From NCBI GenBank assembly GCA_028753945.1, contig JAPNXP010000011.1:4464001-4528000 (forward strand): DNA of 64,000 nucleotides, read 5' to 3'. The notes under the pieces are model-generated. The model was not told the origin of the DNA and did not search any database. It saw only the letters and a list, made by a program, of their open reading frames with translations. This DNA is from Hexactinellida sp. DTS-2022 (Eukaryota; Porifera; Hexactinellida). Shown here piece by piece: positions 23,749 to 34,333 of this stretch; within the stretch, counting starts at the first letter, position 1; every line of letters starts with the position of its first letter. A program made the translations under genes and the position numbers.

Positions 23749-26700
23749 TTAAAATTCTCTATCCCAACCAGTTAAATCCTCAGCAATATCACTAGAATCG
23801 ATTTGGTTCGGCGCAGGGTCAAAATTAGACGTGTCCGTATCAGATTTTATATGTGGAATATAAGGGGCAGTAAGTTTGTGTTTAGTCAAACCAGCCCAAT
23901 CAAATCCTGAGAACCACCGATGCATTTTAATGTCTTTAAGCCCGTGTCTTTGATAACCCAATCTTTCGGCCGGTCCGTCCTTACAAAGCCTGCGAACAAG
24001 GTGGTTAGCGGTGCGTGGGAACTTACGCGGGAATTCTATACTATCTATTCCTTTGAGAATCATGTTGTATGTCTTCATTGCGTCGTGAGCTAAGGGCATA
24101 GGGCACAGTAGAACTTCGTTAGTACGGACACCAGGGGACCGTAAAAATACGTTAGCCTTATCCGGAATTCGCATTAACAAATATAGTTTGTATTGAAAAG
24201 GCTTTGAAGGGGACTTCGCATTAACTGTGTTCGTACTAACTAGGTTGGTGTCTACTGTAGATAATAATAACGAAAAATCTAAAATTACAGCTGTGCCCAT
24301 AGCATTTTGTTTTGGAGACACTATCAACCACCATAATCTCCAAAGGAACATGCTGTTGACACAGCTGTAATTTTAGATTTTTTATATATGGGAAATTGTC
24401 TCTAACTAATGTTTGCAGAAAAACCTTTGATAAGTACAGCATTAATTACAAAAATTATTACAAGCTACTTACAAGTCAATTGTAATTTCCTATACATTAA
24501 CTCTCATTATTATGAACACCAGGGGACCGTCGAAATGTGTTCATTTTATCCGGAATTTGTATTAAGTCACTTGCATGTATTTGTACAGGTTAAGGGTATT
24601 AAAGATTGTAATCCTTAATCGATATTCACTCTTACCATGTTAGTCAATCGAAACCAGTTTTTTCTAACACCGTTGTTTTTAACTAATCAGTTTATTCTAA
24701 CTATCGGATTTTCTTACTTTATTTCCATGCAAAGAATTGGTTAGAAAAACCGGTTTATACTGTATTAATCTACTGTTTATTATGAAATAAATAATACCAA
24801 CCTTGGAAAGGAGGCGTTCCAGTTAAAAGCTCAAAAATGAGAATTCCGAGTGACCAGTAATCAGCCGCATAATCGTGTCCTCTGTTCAGAATAATTTCAG
24901 GTGCTACATACTCAGGAGTACCACAAAATGTCCAAGTCTTAGTTCCCCCAAACCCGATATGTTTCGCGAACCCAAAATCAGTTAATTTCACATATCCGTT
25001 CTTGTCAAATAGCAGATTTTCCGGCTTAAGATCCCTGTATATAATCCCACCATCATGTAGGTACTGTAATGCCTCTACCACACAGCCTATTATGAATCTA
25101 GTCATTTGCTCCGGGAAATGTCCCCTGTCCCTAAGCAGGGTCCAAACCTCTCCGCCTAAACAGACTTCCATTAGCATGTACAGGTACCTCGAGTCTCTGA
25201 ATGTCCGATACAACCTAGAGGGGTCAAAGGAATGTATAACAATCCTCTACAAATGCACTTTATTATAATATTTGTTTATATAGTCAGGATATTTATTGGG
25301 TACATACAAGGGATAAAATTATGTATATAATAGAGACTTTATAATAAGCGAACTCAACTTAATACAATCCCTATGTAAGTTGTTAAATTGGGACCATTGC
25401 ATAGGGCTTGTTCATAATATAAAGTTCTTCATATTAAGCAGACGAAATCTTGTTCATAATAATCAGACCTGACTGTGTACAGTTTTTCAAATTAAACAGA
25501 CGGTAAAATGTTTACGATAATAATATTAAAACTTTCTACATATTTTATGAGTTATGGTCTTACTAAAGAATCGTAAAAAAATAATTTAACTCAAATTAGG
25601 TGTATATTTTTGAATTATGAATTTTCCATGGCAACACTGATAAACACCTCAAAAAATTACAAATAAATTAACTTTGCTTTTAAGCGGCAATTACTAACGG
25701 TATAAACTCACTGGCAAATGAATGGACACGAAGACTGCATCATAATACTCTTCTCATTAAATATATGTTCTTGCTGTCTCGTCTCTACAATCTGTACTTT
25801 ACTCAAACACTTGAGCGCATAAGTTTTCTTATTTCCCTTTAACTCTATAAGTTCCACTCTACCGAACCCCCCCATGCCCAGTGTCTGTAGGAACACCACG
25901 TCGCTTAGAGACACGTTGCGTAGTGGTTCCGGAATATCCTGGTCTTGGGGCTGGGCCCGCGGCGGATAAGTCTTCTCCTTTATCTCAGAAATGTCTCCGA
26001 TTAGAGTCAGAAAGTATTCCCTGCAATAAGTGTATAAATATAGTGGTGTCGCATAATAGCAATGCTCTAATAGCAAATATATGTATAAAATTCAGTGGAA
26101 CCTCGTAAATAAGAACACCAACGGAAGGTAAAAAATTGTACGATTACACGGAGTAATACCCATTGAAAAGCCATTGTAGGGACCTGATTTAGTGAAACTG
26201 TTTGTTCGTCTTATCCGGAAATTCGTATTAACCGTGTTCGTACTAACGAGGTTCTACTGTATTATATTAAGCTATTAGCAAGTTATTTTCAGTCCCAAAG
26301 CGAGCATTTAATATTATTCTGTTCTTCTAATAGCAAGTTGGATTATTAAAAGCAAATTACGTGCAAAATGCAACTTGCTATTACATGAACACGAACACTG
26401 TACACACAAATACTGTATACTCTCGTTAATACGAACACGGCCATGGTTAATAACAGAGTCTACTGCATATAAAACTTACTTAATAACAACATCGTCGGGA
26501 ACTGCATATAATGTTCTTATACCCGGTATCTACTGTACCAGGATTAGGAGCGCATTTACCAATGGCTGTACAATACACAGCTTGGCTTAATAACATTCCA
26601 CTAACCTGTCTAGAGTGAGACAGGACACGCTGGTGAGAGCTTTGACGTTAGCGGTCCTGACTCTCTCGTGCGGAGTCTTTCCCATGAGAGCGATCTCTCC

Positions 26701-29700
26701 GAAGAACTCCCCGGGGCCCAGACTCCGGATCTCGTTCCCTTCTTGGTCGACCACAACCCGGCCCTCGCTTATAATGAAGAACGTCTCTCCTAATTAAACC
26801 CCGTATGAATAGTGATAACTTATTAAGTAATTAACAAAGAAATAACTTATATAGAGCTCAGCTCTAGTAGAGTTCAGTTTTTCACTATGTGTATTCAGGC
26901 ACTGAGAAAGGTCAGTTTTTTTCCAGAGTTTGAAATTGACCTTTATAAAGTAAGCCTGGGCTTTTAGTATGGGAAAAAATCTGAACTCTACAAAGCTCAG
27001 CTCTATATAAGGATTCTCATTAATAAATAGCGTACATACTGATAGCTAGCCATACTGGAGTGTTTGTTATACAGTAAACTCACATTATAACGAGTTATAA
27101 CTTATATAAGTACAGTCGACTCCGCTTAATAGACTCACCTCATGACCAGGTTGTTTTGACCCGATTATGCGGAGAAAACGATTAACCGGTGGCTCTATTA
27201 AGCGGAGTCGACTGTAATTAACAAATACAGTCGAATTTGGGGTTTTCTAACTAATCTGGTTTTTCTAACTAATTATTGATGCTAAATGTGTAAGAAATTC
27301 CAATTTTGTTTTATTTTAAATTGGTTTATTTAACCATATGATTTTCTTACTGTATTTTCTTGTAAAGAATTGGTTAGAAAAAACCGGTTTCAACTGTACA
27401 GTGAACTCCCGTTATAACGATGTCGGTTATAACGAAATAATGGAGCTTTTCCCCCAGAGCACTAAATGCATTAATTATTACCCGGATATAACGAAGGAAT
27501 TTACAGGTCCCAAGCACTTCATTATAACGAGAGTTAACTGTATAAATATTTCGTTATAAAACAAACGAACTAACCCAGAGTGCCTTCCCTAATGATGAAC
27601 TCTCCGTCTTGATAAACCTCATCCTCCAACGCATCAGCTAGCTTCATAAGATTGTTGTCATCAACTTCTTTCAAGAAATGTACCGTCTTAAGGAACCCCA
27701 GTTTAGCATTATGTTTAACCATGGATGTTTGCATCATTATTTGCTGGAAAGCTTTCCTCTCGAGAGCCCAAACAGTGCAAGCTGTGAGCGCTGTTATCGT
27801 GGCAGTTCTCGGACATTTGTAGAGGATTGCCAGCTCACCGAATACCTTTCCGACTTTCATTTTTCCGCGAGAAATACCGTTTTTTGTCACCTCCACTTCC
27901 CCGCCTGAAATAACATAGAGGTGAGTACCGACCGCTCCCTCCTTGCAGATTATGTCTCCAGTCTTGAATGTGCGTGACGTCATGCATCCCACTATCTCCT
28001 CGATTTGTTCCTGCAAATACATACATAATTGTACCATGGATATATGCTTTTACTTATATCCATAGTTATTACATATAAAATGGTCATTACAGTAGAAACT
28101 CGTTAGTATGAACATGGTTAGTACGTACACTATTTCAGTCCCCTTCATTTTCTCTACAATGATATTGGTTAATACTAACTCCGGATAAGGCGAACGAATT
28201 TTGACGGTCCCTTGTTCCTTGGTGTACGAGGTTCTACTGTTCATACCAGGCCTTCATCTGGGTGCGCGCCGCGCACCCAGGGGTGCGTGATTTTAAGGAA
28301 AATGCTGGAAGGGTGCGTGAAATTGGAATTAATTTGGGTGCGCACTGCGCACCAAGAGTATTTCTAATACTAAATTTTTGTCTTTTTTTGGTAGATATAC
28401 TATTTTGGTAAATTTGGGTGCGCGATTGAAAAATCAACATCGCTTAGGGTGCGCGGATCTCTTAGGGCTAGATGAAGGCCTGGTTCATACAGTATGGTAC
28501 CATGGATATATGCTCTTACTTTATAGTTATCAAAATAGTAGAAATTTCATGAAGTAAAAATCTAATACAAATGTCTCTGATATAATCAATGGCATAATTT
28601 CAATTCAATACAATAGATAACTTTTATCTGTGCCGACTATAGTATAGTATAGTGGCCCAATTTGTATTCCGTATCCTCTTCATAGAACAGAGTTTCATTA
28701 ATTAAGAGCCCAAATTTTCAGGACAGGTGTCTCATGGGTTACAGATGTGCACCTGGGGTCACGATTTTGATTGCATTTTTATACTACTGACCTTATGGAG
28801 ATGTTGTAGGAAGTCATTGTTACGAATAGCCTGCGTGATAAGTTTGTTATTATTGAAGTCTTTGGGTTCTTTCTTGAGTTTGGAAGGCGCAGCAAAAGCT
28901 GAAGGTTCGGCCGATACTCCCTCGCGTTTTGTTCTTCTATCATCTGGCTAAACACGGAAATATAGAAGTAAATATACAGTCCTGAAAATACATCGCCAGA
29001 ATTTCACAAGATTGAATTCTCAACCAATTCCTACTATACATCCTAATAAATTAGTACGTACTAAGTACGTACTGTATTACTAAATAAAAAGTAGAGACGA
29101 TAACAATATTTAGTTAGAGAGATTTGAAAAATGGACAGTTTTGATCTCTATCTATCTAATATGATATTTCAATGATGTATGCCTATACAGTATAACTCGG
29201 TATAGAAATACAAACTGCTTTATAAACTTGGTTAGAATAAATTAGTATGTACTAACCCAGGTAAGTTATAACCGAGTTCTACTGTATTTATATTGGAACC
29301 TTCGTAAAAAGTGGCTATTATAAAAAATATCGAATATTTTGCTCTGAATTTGTACCTGATAATAAAACTGATTGTGGTATACATACAACTCGAAATTGCG
29401 AAATTTCAAACGGATACTAACACCATAAGCGAGCATATTTAGTGCGAACTGCAAACTTACAAATAGTGATGTCATGTCAAGTGGTAGAATCGAAATATCT
29501 GATTCTTTCGGAATTTTTAATTTCCCTTCATTAGCCTTGATAATAACCATAAGAACATCTTTATACTTCTCGATATCTCCCTTCAGTTTGCTGATACTAT
29601 CATCCTTCTTTATAAGCTCCCCAGTGTTTGTTTGCAACTGTTCCTTTAGAGATGTCACTTCTTTTTTCAGTTCCTGGATATGCTCCACTTTGAGAATTAG

Positions 29701-29730
29701 CTGCCCCCTCAATTGATCCACCTCTGTCAT
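23749..29730 (-). CDS. PRKG1: cGMP-dependent protein kinase (PKG I type), 7 exons
   Basis: Exons in coding order: 29730-29461, 28947-28792, 28010-27575, 26789-26606, 26020-25712, 25214-24802 and 24089-23749. Phases agree and give 702 residues, a normal PKG length. Residues 1-60 are a heptad-rich coiled coil (dimerisation zipper). The autoinhibitory segment [10 protein letters not shown] follows in exon 2. Two cyclic-nucleotide domains come next: CNB-A with [19 protein letters not shown] with FFGEIALMG and RVRTANV. The kinase domain (about 390-650) has GMGGFG (397-402), Lys419, [11 protein letters not shown] (531-533) and [14 protein letters not shown] with activation-loop Thr547. The AGC tail ends GWDREF. 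All key catalytic residues are present. The enzyme phosphorylates Ser/Thr targets in response to cGMP. Alternative first exons, common in PKG genes, were not searched exhaustively. A family E MITE lies 31 bases upstream of the start codon. Confidence 0.96.
24106..24257. repeat. Family A MITE, 16 bases from the last PKG exon
   Basis: CAGTAGAACTTCGTTAGTAC at one end, GGTGTCTACTG at the other. On the PKG strand the element ends immediately before the acceptor tract of exon 7. Confidence 0.87.
24273..24383. repeat. Family M palindromic element, second copy
   Basis: AAAAATCTAAAATTACAGCT / AGCTGTAATTTTAGATTTTT inverted ends; interior GGAGAC...CTCC as in 13771-13897. Confidence 0.82.
24494..24640. 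repeat. Family A' MITE (degenerate)
   Basis: TAACTCTCATTATTATGAAC followed by the ACCAGGGGACCGTCGAAAT block and the inverted GCATGTATTTGTACAGG interior. Confidence 0.65.
24642..24762. repeat. Family H MITE
   Basis: AGTCAATCGAAACCAGTTTT left; GGTTAGAAAAACCGGTTTATACTG right. Confidence 0.78.
25281..25475. repeat. Family D MITE, reversed
   Basis: AGTCAGGATATTTATTGGG left and CAGACCTGACTG right, in the PKG intron upstream of exon 6. Confidence 0.8.
26041..26399. repeat. Family F MITE split by a family A MITE
   Basis: F pieces TAGTGGTGTCGCATAATAGC (26041) and GAACACGAACACTG (ending 26399) flank a complete A element at 26093-26259. F therefore predates A here. Confidence 0.72.
26093..26259. repeat. 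Family A MITE nested in F
   Basis: CAGTGGAACCTCGTAAATAAG to GTACTAACGAGGTTCTACTG. Confidence 0.82.
26853..27005. repeat. Family O palindromic element
   Basis: Ends AGAGCTCAGCTCTAGTAGAG / CTCTACAAAGCTCAGCTCTA. An opposite-orientation copy is at 31217-31368. Shares blocks such as CTGAGAAAGGTCAGTTTTTT with it. Confidence 0.82.
27113..27214. repeat. Family B MITE, 102-bp form with TA duplication
   Basis: Ends CAGTCGACTCCGCTTAATAG / CTATTAAGCGGAGTCGACTG match perfectly. Confidence 0.9.
27228..27396. repeat. Family H MITE
   Basis: CAGTCGAATTTGGGGTTTTC left; ACCGGTTTCAACTG right. Separated from the next element (family C) by a single shared TA. Confidence 0.8.
27399..27540. repeat. Family C MITE
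   Basis: CAGTGAACTCCCGTTATAACG / ATTATAACGAGAGTTAACTG, 34 bases from the exon 3 donor of PKG. Confidence 0.88.
28090..28239. repeat. Family A MITE
   Basis: CAGTAGAAACTCGTTAGTATG / GTACGAGGTTCTACTG. The hAT-like element that follows is inserted at its right edge. Confidence 0.83.
28247..28482. mobile_element. hAT-like MITE with 8-bp target duplication
   Basis: 236 bp, ends CAGGCCTTCATCT / AGATGAAGGCCTG, flanked by the direct repeat GTTCATAC at 28239-28246 and 28483-28490. Eight-base duplications and CAG-type termini are the hAT hallmark. The interior repeats GGGTGCGC several times, making it GC-rich against its surroundings. Confidence 0.85.
29188..29284. repeat. Family J MITE
   Basis: 97 bp, CAGTATAACTCGGTATAG / TTATAACCGAGTTCTACTG. 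Confidence 0.8.
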
Positions 29731-29760
29731 CTAATCTAGCATATAATCTAGCAAGCAATA

Positions 29761-29901
29761 CAGTAGATACCGGATATAAGAACACCGGTTATAAGAACAT
29801 TCTACTGTAAAACGGTTGCCATATACCCCTATATAATTTATGCCGGTTATAAGAACACTATATACAGTTCCCGACTATGTTCTTATAACCGGCATCCACT
29901 G
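29761..29901. repeat. Family E MITE directly upstream of PKG
   Basis: CAGTAGATACCGGATATAAG / CTTATAACCGGCATCCACTG, 141 bp. It lies 31 bases upstream of the PKG start codon, so it is in the 5' untranslated region or core promoter. Confidence 0.87.
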
Positions 29902-30186
29902 TATATAATATATAGAGTATTTAATCGTTACGTAAAGCAAATTCCAGGAAATTAGACAGGTATGGTTGAATCATGGAAATGGTTCTAAAGACAAAAACCG
30001 GAAATAGTTTGAATAACCAAAATAGGAAATAGTTCGAATTTTTAGTGTTGCTAGACCATGGATATGAGAAAACTGTCTTAAATCCGTAGTCCAACATTAC
30101 AAAAGGAAAGTTGTACTATTTCATATTTTGGTTCGATATCTAATTTTAATATAATTATGACACTAATACATACAGTATTAATAATT

Positions 30187-30340
30187 GAGTTTACTTATCC
30201 ACCGAACATCGGCGTTTGTATTAAAAAACCTCGCTAGTTTCTACCGATGGTGTTTTTTTTTTATGTTTATAAAAAACACCATCGGTAGAAACTAGCCAGG
30301 TTATTTCATACAAACGCCGATGATCGGTGGATAAGTAAAT
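30187..30340. repeat. Family K long hairpin element
   Basis: Two arms of about 65 bases match as inverted repeats, with blocks GGCGTTTGTAT, GCTAGTTTCTACCGATGGTG and the reverse complement, separated by a short T-rich loop. A second copy is at 57756-57924. Confidence 0.87.
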
Positions 30341-31216
30341 TATTTATAATTTATGTATGAAAAATTAGTATAAAAACGAAACGTAAGATAACCTGTTTTC
30401 GACTGTATTTTGAATGCAAAGTGAGAATAAATCGAGTTTTTATCAAGAAAAGTTATAATAGGCTACTAAAAATATCTTGAAAAGTACTACACAATTCCAT
30501 TGAATATAAGGTATCCCTCATTGATTCATTCAAAGACATTGTTATTCTAAATCCTATACCAATACAAATATTATAATGGAATAAATAAAATCAAACTCAT
30601 CAATGACATAAATGCATTTGTTAGTGTCGGAATATTTAAGTTTAATTTAGACTCCAATAATACCATAAATATCCATGATTTCTTATGGGGCAGTTTTGAC
30701 GAAACAAGCCTTAATATGAAAATACTAAAATACTAAATCTGAATAATTCAAGATTAGTTCAATTTTTATAAAAATAAATTTGTGATTTTTATAGTTTTTG
30801 AAACGTTTGATACTTCTTCAAACTAAAATGATTACTCTATCAAATCAGTTATAAAATTCTTACAAAACAAAGTGTTGTATTACATTCTGTAAGATATTTG
30901 AATACAATAAGCAGTATATTGAAAAAATAAATCACTACAGTAATTTTGAATGAAATTTATTGTATCATTTCTTAATTTGCATATTTGTAAATTTAATTAA
31001 AATGAAACACCCAAATAATTAGATGATTGTAGGAAAGTTTTAATCTAATTGCAAAATAGTTTCATACACTTGAAATATTTTATTGTCTAATCTTTAGTCA
31101 TTTAGGTTATTGCTTAGTAATTTGCCAAATACAGTACACCCTGCTAATCCGAACAGGAGACTCAAAGATATTTTCTAACAAAAATTACTATATATTGTTT
31201 TTAGGGAATCCTTATG

Positions 31217-31368
31217 TAGAGCTGAGCTTTGTAGAGTTCAGATTTTATCCCATACTAAAAGCCCAGGCTTACTTTCTAAAGGTCAATTTCGAACTCTGGA
31301 AAAAAACTGACCTTTCTCAGTGCATGAATACACATAGTCAAAAACTGAACTCTACAAAGCTCAGCTCT
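31217..31368. repeat. Family O palindromic element, inverted copy
   Basis: AGAGCTGAGCTTTGTAGAGT / ACTCTACAAAGCTCAGCTCT ends; opposite orientation to 26853-27005. Confidence 0.83.
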
Positions 31369-31631
31369 TATATAAGTAATTTCTTGTTTTTAATGTTTTA
31401 AAACAAAATTATATTTTTGCTAACTGGCAAACTTGATATTTCGAATTTATTTAGGATTTATGATTATTTAGGATTTAATTTATGAATTGAATTTATAATT
31501 TATTGAATCAAAATTCTCCCAGTGGCTAGTGACAGAAATAATGTTTCCTAACATCCATGATTTTTCTCTCAATTATATAAGAGCTTACTTAGGGGCGTTC
31601 AAACGTTACGTAACGCTTCCAAGGGGGGAGG

Positions 31632-31899
31632 CAACGGCGGATTCCAGGGGGGGGGGGGCGTGGGGGGGCAATTGCCCCCCCACCAGTTTTTAACATTAGA
31701 ATAACTGAAATTAATTTGTAAACAAGAAAGATATTATAATTTATTGGAAATTCTAATAGGATGAACACGTATTAGCTAGCATGGAGAAATTGTAGTTTTA
31801 GTATGTGTACTGTGTAGTATTCTATAATGGAATCAAAAAGTAGCTCTGATAAGTTCAATTTTGCCCCCCCCCCAGAATTTTTTAAAGAATCCGCCACTG
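31632..31899. mobile_element. hAT-like MITE with poly-G/poly-C arms
   Basis: Ends CAACGGCGGATTCCAGG / GAATCCGCCACTG; flanking 8-mers GGGGGAGG and GGGGAAGG differ at one base. Just inside the left end is a run of about a dozen G, with a C run near the right end. Confidence 0.72.
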
Positions 31900-32045
31900 G
31901 GGGAAGGTGTTAGTAGTTCAACCTAAAATATCCGAACTGTAGACTACCCGAAAGTGTTTACCTGGTCCTAACGAGTTAGAATAATCAATGGCCAAAAAGC
32001 CCATCACAAAATGGCCAAAAGTGTGATCAGGGTGATAACTTATCC

Positions 32046-32247
32046 AGGCGTATTGGGCGCTCCTAAAGGAGCGTAATTTGGATGGATTTTAATCTAGGCG
32101 TACAAAAATCGTGTCTAGGCGTACAATATCGTGAAATGCTCCCATAGACTTAATACAAAATGTGCAAACTAGGCGTACAAAATGAAAAACGAACGAGCTC
32201 AAACTAAATCTAGGCGCGCATAAATTTTTGTCTGGATGAAAGCCTGA
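32046..32247. repeat. Family S repeat
   Basis: Repeats the block CTAGGCGTACAAAA several times and contains GAGCTCAAACTAAATCTAGG. The reverse complement of that block, with TATGGGAGCAT, is inserted in the A' element at 53261-53569. Related blocks occur at 59286-59430. Confidence 0.55.
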
Positions 32248-32368
32248 GTGTGAGTGACATAGGGAGGGGGTGTGTATTTTTTTGGGATTTTGCTTTATGA
32301 AACGTTTGAATATCCCAATACGTAGCCGGGTTTTATATTGAAAAGGTGTTGGCCGATATATTAGTAGG

Positions 32369-32377
32369 CCCTTCTTT
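32369..32377 (+). promoter_or_regulatory. Candidate 5' TOP motif of RPL13A
   Basis: CCCTTCTTT lies about 40 bases before the RPL13A start codon. Ribosomal protein mRNAs commonly start at such a pyrimidine tract; the transcription start here is inferred, not shown. Confidence 0.4.
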
Positions 32378-32417
32378 AGATTCTATTTTTTTAATAGTTT
32401 TTATCTAAGGAATAGAA

Positions 32418-33811
32418 ATGAGTTTCGAGAAACAGGTTTTGATAGATGCGAAGGGACATTTGTTGGGAAGATTGTCTTCTGTGATTGCTAAGTCAATTCT
32501 CTCCGGGCAGAGAATCGTAGTTGTTAGGTGAGTTTTGTATTTATTTTAGTGTAAGCGAATGTCTGTTTTATCAATGAATATTATATAATTTTTCAATAAA
32601 ATAACTCGAAAAGTGTAATATGATTTATTTTACATCCACTTTTCAGGTATTTGGTACACACACACACATAAATCTATATAAAAACCCGAAAATCCATGGG
32701 CTTTAGCAATAATTTCCACGATTTAAAAAAATTCGGTTTGATAAGTATAGTATGCAAATATTATTATATCAATGAAACAATGCTACAGTGGATACCGGTT
32801 ATAAGAACATCGTCGGGAACTGCATATAATGTTCTTATTACCGGCATATAGGGGCAACCGTATTCCAGTAGAATGTTCTTATATCCGGTATCTACTGTAT
32901 ATTTCTCAGGTGCGAAGACATAAACCAGTCCGGCTCGTTCTACCGCAACAAACTGAAGTACCTCTCCTATCTCAGAAAGAGAATGAACACGAACCCCTCC
33001 AGGGGTCCCTACCATTTCCGAGCCCCCTCTCGGATCCTATATAAGACGGTGCGAGGAATGGTGCCGCATAAAACCAAGCGCGGAATGGTTGCTCTCAACA
33101 GACTCAAGGTGTTCGAGGGGGTGCCGCCCCCCTATGACAAGCAGAAGAAAATGGTAGTTCCGAGCGCTCTCAGGGTAACCAGACTAAAGCCGTTCAGGTA
33201 TAACCATGGATATTGTATTATACAGTCTAACCATGGATTAATATTATACAATATATACAGTGACTCTCGTTATAACGAAGTGCTTGGGACCTGTAAATTC
33301 CTTCGTTATATCCGGATATTCGTTATAAGCGGATAATAATCAATGCATTTATTGCTCTGGGGGAAATCTCCATTTCGTTATAAGCGGTTATTTCATTATT
33401 TTTCGTTATGAAAGCCTGCTATCACTGGTAAAGTGGTAATATATAATGAAAATTTCCTATATAACCAAAAAATAACCAAAATTTCGGTGACACCACCATG
33501 GATACTATAATATACAGTAGAAGCATGGATACTATATTATACAGTAGATGCTATAATAGGACTATATATGGGAAGTGCGTTAATGCGATATCCTTTATAG
33601 GAAGTACTGTGTGCTGGGCCGCCTCTCGCACGAGGTCGGTTGGAAGTACAGAGACATTATAGCCACTCTGGAGGAGAAAAGGAAAAGGAAAGGAAAGCTG
33701 TTTCACAACAAACGACTCAGGGAAAAGAGAATTAGGATAAAGGCCGAAGATAAAATTAAGGATAAGTTGACTGATGTTAACGAGGGGCTCCATAAGATGG
33801 GGTATGCCTAG
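32418..33811 (+). CDS. RPL13A: 60S ribosomal protein L13a (uL13), 3 exons
   Basis: Exons 32418-32527, 32910-33197 and 33601-33811, all phase-2 joins, give 202 residues, essentially the length of the animal protein. Residues 1-37 carry the family start [19 protein letters not shown]. Exon 2 holds the conserved [23 protein letters not shown] and FEGVPPPYD segments. Exon 3 gives [15 protein letters not shown] and a highly basic C-terminal helix rich in Lys and Arg. It is a structural protein of the large cytoplasmic ribosomal subunit. The start ATG opens with the family's N-terminus and is preceded by a TOP-like tract. Both introns contain MITEs, and a family E copy ends 12 bases before exon 2. 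Vertebrate RPL13A introns host C/D snoRNAs; I could not find a convincing C/D box pair here. Confidence 0.97.
32785..32897. repeat. Family E MITE ending 12 bases before RPL13A exon 2
   Basis: CAGTGGATACCGGTTATAAG / CTTATATCCGGTATCTACTG; then TATATTTCTCAG leads straight into the exon. Confidence 0.88.
33258..33427. repeat. Family C MITE in RPL13A intron 2
   Basis: CAGTGACTCTCGTTATAACG left; CTATCACTG right end, with the interior CGTTATATCCGGATATTCG. Confidence 0.8.
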
Positions 33812-33947
33812 TTACCCTAGTGACATGTTGGAATGTGTTAGTACATTGCTAGTAGGTGTTATTGTAGAAATTGATAGGTTATTGTTAATTATATTATCTA
33901 TAGCGGATTCAGATTCCATTCTCCCTGAATGGTTGCTATGTTTAATA

Positions 33948-34210
33948 CAGTAGAACCTCGTTAGTAGGAACACCAGGGGACCGTCAAAATGCGTCCTAAT
34001 CCGGAATTCGTATTAACTAATATAATTTGTATTGAAAAGGCTATGATCAATAGGAACTACAAGTTGAGGAAGTAATACAAAGAAGTTGTAGAATTGTCAT
34101 TGGTAGTAACACTGTCATGGCTAGAATATCTATGGTTATAATAATACAAGGTAGTTGAACTTCATACAACAGAACTAACGAGGATCTACTGTATTAACCG
34201 TGTTCTACTG
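33948..34210. repeat. Family A MITE with internal insertion
   Basis: CAGTAGAACCTCGTTAGTAGG at the left, ACCGTGTTCTACTG at the right; about 130 bases of unrelated DNA inside. Confidence 0.72.
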
Positions 34211-34333
34211 TAAACGTTTGGTATGAGATACTTATATAAACGTTATAAACTCTAACAGTCTAACTAAACACTCTCCTTAATTAATTTCCTTAATTTCTTA
34301 ATTTCTTAATTCATCGGCTTAATCGGGTCAAAG

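Larger units (their letters stand above)
31592..32317. repeat. Family Q element with nested insertions
   Basis: Outer ends GGGGCGTTCAAACGTTACGT and ATGAAACGTTTGAATATCCC are inverted. The hAT-like MITE 31632-31899 and a family S repeat (about 32046-32247) lie within. Left-end fragments (TTCAAACGTTACGTAACAC) recur at 35314-35370 and 14735-14790. Confidence 0.6.
29731..32417. other. Divergent spacer between PKG and RPL13A
   Basis: Contains the 5' regions of both genes. It holds MITEs of families E, K, O and Q, a hAT-like element and plain AT-rich DNA at about 30350-31130. No other gene is recognised. Confidence 0.6.

Noticed and set aside
32528..33600. snoRNA genes in RPL13A introns, as in vertebrates
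   Set aside because: I looked for C box (RTGATGA) and D box (CTGA) pairs with terminal stems and saw none convincing; the introns are dominated by MITEs. A covariance search could still find one.
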